From assembly GCA_016234485.1 (NCBI GenBank), contig JACRBL010000040.1:1-64000 (forward strand): 64,000 nucleotides of DNA, in the 5' to 3' direction. This document shows positions 60,561 through 64,000 of the stretch, in pieces (position 1 is the first letter of the stretch; each line of letters starts with the position of its first letter). The notes under the pieces were generated by a model, which was not told the DNA's origin, ran no database searches, and worked only from the letters and a program-made list of their open reading frames with translations. A program made the translations under genes and the position numbers. The stretch comes from Chloroflexota bacterium (GTDB taxonomy: Bacteria; Chloroflexota; Anaerolineae; Anaerolineales; Villigracilaceae).

Positions 60561-61009
60561 TCCTCGAACCAGCCAAACCAGAAGACCGCCAGGGCATCCT
60601 GGCGGTCACCGCGAAGATAGATATTTTCACGGACGAAGAGAAGGACACCGTCCGCGAATTGTGGGACGAGGAACGCGATTACAAATTCATCGTCGCGCGC
60701 GAGGACGGGCAAATCGTCGGCTTCACGTGCTACGACGAGCGCGGCCTCACGCACGGGACGTACGATCTCTACTGGATCGCCGTGGACCCGTCCGCGCGCA
60801 GGCTGGGGGTGGGAAAAGCCCTGATGCGCGCGACCGAGGCCGAAGTCAAGGAAAGAGGCGGACGTCTGATCGTGGTCGAGACGTCGGGCTTGGAGGAGTA
60901 CGAGTCCACGCGCGCGTTCTACGAGGGGGTCGGCTACGAAAAAGAAGCGGTCATCCGCGACTTTTACAAAGTCGGCGATGATTTGGTAATCTACACCTTG
61001 CACCTGTAA
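60557..61009 (+). CDS. GNAT-family N-acetyltransferase
   Basis: A 150-residue GNAT with motif A 'WIAVDPSARRLGVGKALMRA' (RxxGxG/A variant RRLGVGKA for acetyl-CoA), strands 'YKFIVAREDGQIVGFTCYD' and 'GRLIVVETSG', and the C-terminal 'AFYEGVGYEKEAVIRDFYK'. The start at 60557 overlaps the ATP-grasp stop (ATGA). Coupling with an ATP-grasp ligase suggests it acetylates, or works on the same product as, the ligase. The operon ends at a perfect terminator at 61023. Confidence 0.88.
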   Translation: MILEPAKPEDRQGILAVTAKIDIFTDEEKDTVRELWDEERDYKFIVAREDGQIVGFTCYDERGLTHGTYDLYWIAVDPSARRLGVGKALMRATEAEVKERGGRLIVVETSGLEEYESTRAFYEGVGYEKEAVIRDFYKVGDDLVIYTLHL

Positions 61010-61022
61010 CATTCACCCACTG

Positions 61023-61055
61023 CAAAAAAGAGACGGCCGCGGCCGTCTCTTTTTG
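61023..61055. terminator. Palindromic bidirectional terminator
   Basis: AAAAAGAGACGGCC and GGCCGTCTCTTTTT, with the arms joined through GCGGCC, T runs on both strands. It separates convergent genes. Confidence 0.95.
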
Positions 61056-61057
61056 TC

Positions 61058-61282
61058 TTACGACTGTTCGTGCGACTGGACAGGTTGGACGGGCGCTTCG
61101 CTCGGGACGATCAACGCCATGATGATGTAGGCCAGCAAAACGCCGGGCCCGGTGACGAAGAACAGCAGGACGAAGATCAGGCGCATAACTGTGGGATCCA
61201 TGCCCAGGTAATCGCCGAGGCCCGCGCACACGCCAGCAAACATGCGGTCTTTCTCGCTTCGGGTAAGTAGTTTGTTATTCAT
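61058..61282 (-). CDS. PspC-domain protein
   Basis: A 74-residue protein with the PspC signature: 'RSEKDRMFAGVCAGLGDYLG', 'MDPTVMRLIFVLLFFVTGPG' and one long membrane helix pair. PspC domains in phage-shock systems sense envelope stress; stand-alone short forms like this are common and of unclear role. No pspA or pspB is nearby. A normal AAGGAG precedes the ATG on the reverse strand. Confidence 0.9.
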   Translation of the reverse strand: MNNKLLTRSEKDRMFAGVCAGLGDYLGMDPTVMRLIFVLLFFVTGPGVLLAYIIMALIVPSEAPVQPVQSHEQS

Positions 61283-61348
61283 TGGTTTCTCCTTTGTATT
61301 TTCTGTGGAGACATACGGGGGAGAATGAGGGAAGTTGCGGTTAGTGTG

Positions 61349-61370
61349 GGGCGGAATGGCATTCCACCTT
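61349..61370. repeat. GGCGGAATGGCATTCC palindrome
   Basis: A short imperfect inverted repeat related to 21542-21570, at the 3' end of the GyrI-like gene. Confidence 0.55.
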
Positions 61371-62013
61371 ACACTTTTTCAATCGGGTGCCTCACCACTG
61401 TCTTCAATTTCTCAGGCGCCGCCTTAAGCGGATTGCCTAAATAGATCTCGTGATGGTTGCCATTTGGTCCGACATTATCACGATAACCTTGTTCGAGCGC
61501 ATGGATGCGCATAATTTCCACGGTGACAGGCTCGGTCGCGTAAGGACCGATATGCATCATCTGCACACACATGCCTTCCTCAAAATCCGCCAGTCGCACT
61601 TTGGATAAGGATGGGAAGTCACCTTTTCTTTGGCGGACCTGTTCGCGCGCCTCTTTGAACAGCTCTTGTGTGATGACATCGGGTTGCAGGATCATTAACG
61701 TGTAAACATAGTTATCCTTGACGTTGATGTCGAATATGCCGTCCTCCACCCACCACAATCCTTCGAGCGCCATTACGGGATAATCAATTGGATTCGTTTT
61801 TCGTTTCTTTAAAGTGAATTTCAACGTATATGAGATACTGTACAGCGCCCGTGCCGCCTCTGCGAACCCCGGCGAGTTGCCGGGTTCTTTTCCCTTTTCA
61901 ATAGCGCCGTCAATCATCGCGAATTGGAAACGCGGAACTTCGATCAGCGTCGGTTTCTTTGAGGAAGGTTGATAGAAATCCTTCAGTTGTTTTTTCAGGT
62001 CAAGCGTTTTCAT
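61369..62013 (-). CDS. GyrI-like small-molecule-binding protein
   Basis: A 214-residue protein of the GyrI-like/SOUL-type fold: 'IEVPRFQFAMIDGAIEKG', 'YPVMALEGLWWV', 'VCVQMMHIGPYATEP' (given as GMCVQMMHIGPY) and 'IYLGNPLKAAPEKLKTVVRH'. GyrI-like domains bind drugs or hydrolyse cyclopropanoids and are often attached to regulators. The start at 62013 overlaps the GNAT stop (ATGA). It is last in an operon of regulator, acetyltransferase and GyrI-like protein. Confidence 0.85.
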   Translation of the reverse strand: MKTLDLKKQLKDFYQPSSKKPTLIEVPRFQFAMIDGAIEKGKEPGNSPGFAEAARALYSISYTLKFTLKKRKTNPIDYPVMALEGLWWVEDGIFDINVKDNYVYTLMILQPDVITQELFKEAREQVRQRKGDFPSLSKVRLADFEEGMCVQMMHIGPYATEPVTVEIMRIHALEQGYRDNVGPNGNHHEIYLGNPLKAAPEKLKTVVRHPIEKV

Positions 62014-62786
62014 TGCGAATTCCTTTCCTTGAGCAACTTCTCGAAATCCTTTTCGAGCAGATATTGATACGCCAAGAGCCGCCCGTCCAGCACCGTGCCG
62101 AAGACGCCATACGCGGATGGCGAACGCTCCTGCACCTCGCGCGCGGACTGGAACTCCACCACCTTCGTTGGAATTCCCCGCGCCTCTGCAAATGACAGGA
62201 TTCCGCTCGCGCCATTCTCGATGTACGGACACTGCGGCGTGCGAACTACGGTCAGGCCCGACCCGAAGGCTTGCGCGCGTTCCTCCCAATTTTTCGGCAG
62301 GCTCGGCCCTTTGCCGGACCCGAAGCGGGTTGCCATCAACTGAAACGACGGTAGCGCCGAAGCCGCTTCCGTAAATCCGTTGCGCTCGAAGATGTCTTTG
62401 CCAGCCAGCCAGGTGTGGTCGCTCGTCAGCATCGCGACGCCCTTCATCTTTTCGGCCTGCGCCTCGCGGACGCACTCCTGGATCAACACGCTCCCATATC
62501 CCTTGCCCTTGCCCTTTCCCACCACCCACAAGCAATGGATGAACATATATCCCTTCGCGTTCACGGCGCGCCAGGCATATTCGCCAGGGATGTACTCGAT
62601 GAAGGCTGTGTCGCGTCCGTCAATCTCGTGAATGACCTTGATCCGCATCCCTTCGGCGAAGCGCGCTTCCAGCCAATCGCGTTTCTGTTTGTAGCCTGGC
62701 TCCTTGCGTTTGCTCATGTAGCAGAAGAAGCCGAGTGTATCCACGTTGCCCGCGTCCACTGTTTTGATTTCATACTTTGCTTTCAT
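62010..62786 (-). CDS. GNAT acetyltransferase with YoaP-like C-terminal domain
   Basis: A 258-residue protein starting at 62786 (MKAKYEI, GAGGCAAC upstream). Residues 60-150 form a GNAT domain ('WVVGKGKGKGYGSVLIQECV' is the acetyl-CoA loop). Residues about 170-258 match the YoaP-like tail: 'TVVRTPQCPYIENG', 'VVEFQSAREVQ' and 'YGVFGTVLDGRLLAYQYL', with a CPY motif. The natural substrate is unknown. It overlaps the upstream regulator by 17 bases and the GyrI-like gene by four. Confidence 0.85.
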   Translation of the reverse strand: MKAKYEIKTVDAGNVDTLGFFCYMSKRKEPGYKQKRDWLEARFAEGMRIKVIHEIDGRDTAFIEYIPGEYAWRAVNAKGYMFIHCLWVVGKGKGKGYGSVLIQECVREAQAEKMKGVAMLTSDHTWLAGKDIFERNGFTEAASALPSFQLMATRFGSGKGPSLPKNWEERAQAFGSGLTVVRTPQCPYIENGASGILSFAEARGIPTKVVEFQSAREVQERSPSAYGVFGTVLDGRLLAYQYLLEKDFEKLLKERNSQ

Positions 62787-63747
62787 TGTTGCCTCGCTTG
62801 TATTTTTGACTTGTTGCATCCAGCCACTCCGCGATCATCAAGCGCAATTCGGGCGGCGCGATGACCTCCGCCGCGGGGCCATATGCCAGCGCTGTGCTGG
62901 CCGCCCATTCGAGCGTCGGCGCGGGGAAGGTCACATCCACCGAACCGTCGGGGTTCACATCCACCGTTGCCCAATACGAACGATTCCCCGCCGCCACACT
63001 TGCCGCCTCGGGCGTGAACCGCAAGCGCGCGGTACTGTGCGGTTGCGCCTGCATCTCGCCTTTCAAATATTCCTGTAAATTGAAATCGGCGCGGCGCGAA
63101 AAATTCGTCTCCAGCAGAAGCGCTTCATGGATGCGGTCGGCGCGGAACGTGCGCGGCTCTTGATGCACGTGACAGAACCCGATCACGTACCACCATCCCC
63201 AGCGATGGACGAGCGCGTACGGGTCGAGTCTGCGCTGGACGGGGTGAGGGGTTTGCCCGCCCTGATATTTCATCTCCACCGTGCGATTCTCACGGATGGC
63301 GCGTCGCAATTTTTCCAGGATGGGAGTCAGCGCCTTCAGGTCGGAGCGGTTCAATCCCGTAACCGCCAGCGATCCACGCGCCCACGCCACCTCCCGCGTC
63401 TGCTCCTCGGGCAACAGGGTTTCGATCTTCGCCAGCGCGCCCCGCGCCGACGCGCGATACAACTCGCCCCACATCTCCTCCACAATGCCCGTCCCCAAAG
63501 CGATCGCCACTGACTCTTCGAGCGTGAAAACCAGCGGCGGCATTTTATATCCGCGGGCCAGCGAAAAGCCGCCATACGGCCCCCGCTCCGAATAGACAGG
63601 AACGCCCATCTCCTCCAGCATCTCGAAATAACGGTGAACCGTCCGTTGCGAAACGCCGAGTTTCTCCGCCAGTTCCGAAGCCTTCTGGTTCGGCTGGTTT
63701 TGCAGAAGAAAAATGAGCGTGATCAAACGCGTGGCTGTGTTCGTCAT
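62770..63747 (-). CDS. WYL-domain transcriptional regulator (YafY/DeoR type)
   Basis: A 325-residue regulator: N-terminal winged helix-turn-helix ('NQKASELAEKLGVSQRTVHR', 'ERGPYGGFSLARGY'), then a WYL domain with 'YALVHRWGWWYVIGFCH' and a C-terminal WCX region. WYL domains bind small ligands or nucleic acids. It heads the reverse-strand operon with the GNAT and GyrI-like genes and probably controls it. A near-perfect palindrome lies 24 bases upstream of its start (63771-63807). Confidence 0.9.
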   Translation of the reverse strand: MTNTATRLITLIFLLQNQPNQKASELAEKLGVSQRTVHRYFEMLEEMGVPVYSERGPYGGFSLARGYKMPPLVFTLEESVAIALGTGIVEEMWGELYRASARGALAKIETLLPEEQTREVAWARGSLAVTGLNRSDLKALTPILEKLRRAIRENRTVEMKYQGGQTPHPVQRRLDPYALVHRWGWWYVIGFCHVHQEPRTFRADRIHEALLLETNFSRRADFNLQEYLKGEMQAQPHSTARLRFTPEAASVAAGNRSYWATVDVNPDGSVDVTFPAPTLEWAASTALAYGPAAEVIAPPELRLMIAEWLDATSQKYKRGNNESKV

Positions 63748-63770
63748 GGGTCAAATCCTTTACAAATATA

Positions 63771-63807
63771 AACCGCATTCATGTCAAATTATGACATAAA
63801 TGCGGTT
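63771..63807. promoter_or_regulatory. Palindrome upstream of the WYL operon
   Basis: AACCGCATT-C-ATGTCA and TGACAT-A-AATGCGGTT arms around AATTA. It could be the regulator's operator or the terminator of the upstream dinB gene; no T run follows on the reverse strand, which favours an operator. Confidence 0.55.
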
Positions 63808-63842
63808 CGCAATTTCAGCCATTTATCACATCTTTGGCGGTC

Positions 63843-64000
63843 TTAACTCACATCGCCTCGTTTGATCACATCCCTGCCATACTTCTCTTGTAACGAATCA
63901 ACCGCATCCTGCAACTTGCGCGACTTCTCCCCGCCATCGTCCCACAACGAAAGTTGACGGATGGGCGCGCCCAGCCCCCTGACTCCGACTCCAATCAGCC
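63843..64000 (-). CDS. dinB: DNA polymerase IV, C-terminal end (partial)
   Basis: The last 51 codons of a reverse-strand gene that continues beyond the window. 'LIGVGVRGLGAPIRQLSLWD' is the end of the little-finger domain of Y-family DinB polymerases, including the QLSLWD beta-clamp-binding motif, followed by 'KLQDAVDSLQEKYGRDVIKR'. DinB performs translesion synthesis. Only the terminal domain is visible. Confidence 0.85.
   Translation of the reverse strand, partial: LIGVGVRGLGAPIRQLSLWDDGGEKSRKLQDAVDSLQEKYGRDVIKRGDVS

Noticed and set aside
61369-62535. A 388-codon reverse-strand frame covering the GyrI-like gene
   Set aside because: Only the part from 62013 is GyrI-like; the rest is the GNAT gene read in another frame.

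Overview
The window is about 64 kb of a moderately GC-rich bacterial chromosome. The gene style points to Chloroflexota, probably class Anaerolineae; this is inference, because no rRNA or ribosomal protein is present. The clues are many exported lipoproteins with Pro/Thr linkers, a long TPR protein with a repeated tryptophan motif, DUF2891, DUF3048 and YbbR-type proteins, several TATAAT-N7-ATG (leaderless) gene starts, and intergenic spaces packed with small palindromes and stuttering word repeats. It reads as ordinary chromosome with small accessory inserts, not as a phage, plasmid or large island.

Layout. 1-6 kb: a DUF309 protein, exported lipoproteins, a MenC-like enolase and a DUF3048 lipoprotein. 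6-9.6 kb: a translationally coupled operon of three complex I/antiporter-like membrane subunits. 9.7-13.1 kb: a coiled-coil protein, the selenocysteine elongation factor SelB, and a decayed toxin-antitoxin pair. 13-21 kb: SRAP protein, MFS exporter, LysM/M23 peptidase, tRNA-Val with a duplicated 3' end, a sigma/anti-sigma pair, response regulator, ThpR, RsfS (apparent CTG start) and a nucleotidyltransferase. 21-32 kb, mostly reverse strand: Ndk, the TPR/W-motif protein, pyrimidine nucleoside phosphorylase, UppP, Tgt, an RlmI-like methyltransferase and DUF2891. 32-44 kb: a spermidine-synthase-like membrane protein, RecJ, IMP dehydrogenase, an SGNH/MBOAT pair, a short-chain dehydrogenase, a TolB-like lipoprotein and RNase P RNA. 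44-50 kb: a CoaE fusion, CdaA-CdaR (c-di-AMP), Der, and a TolB-like lipoprotein broken by a TGA. 51-56 kb: three tandem c-di-GMP-I (GEMM) riboswitch-like elements ending in a terminator, then RuvB, DUF2905, a low-GC HEPN-like gene, QueA and a family-5 uracil-DNA glycosylase. 56-64 kb: two alpha/beta hydrolases, a redoxin with an in-frame TGA in a UxxC motif (selenoprotein), an S51-like/CysRS-tail fusion, an ATP-grasp ligase with a GNAT partner, a PspC protein, a WYL regulator-GNAT-GyrI operon and the 3' end of DNA polymerase IV.

Links between genes. SelB and the UxxC redoxin form a machinery-substrate pair about 45 kb apart. Tgt and QueA are two steps of queuosine synthesis. RuvB, RecJ, the uracil-DNA glycosylase, SRAP and DinB are all DNA repair proteins. 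CdaA/CdaR indicate c-di-AMP signalling, and the riboswitch array indicates c-di-GMP sensing. Small repeats have entered coding sequence in frame in selB, recJ, queA and the DUF3048 gene.
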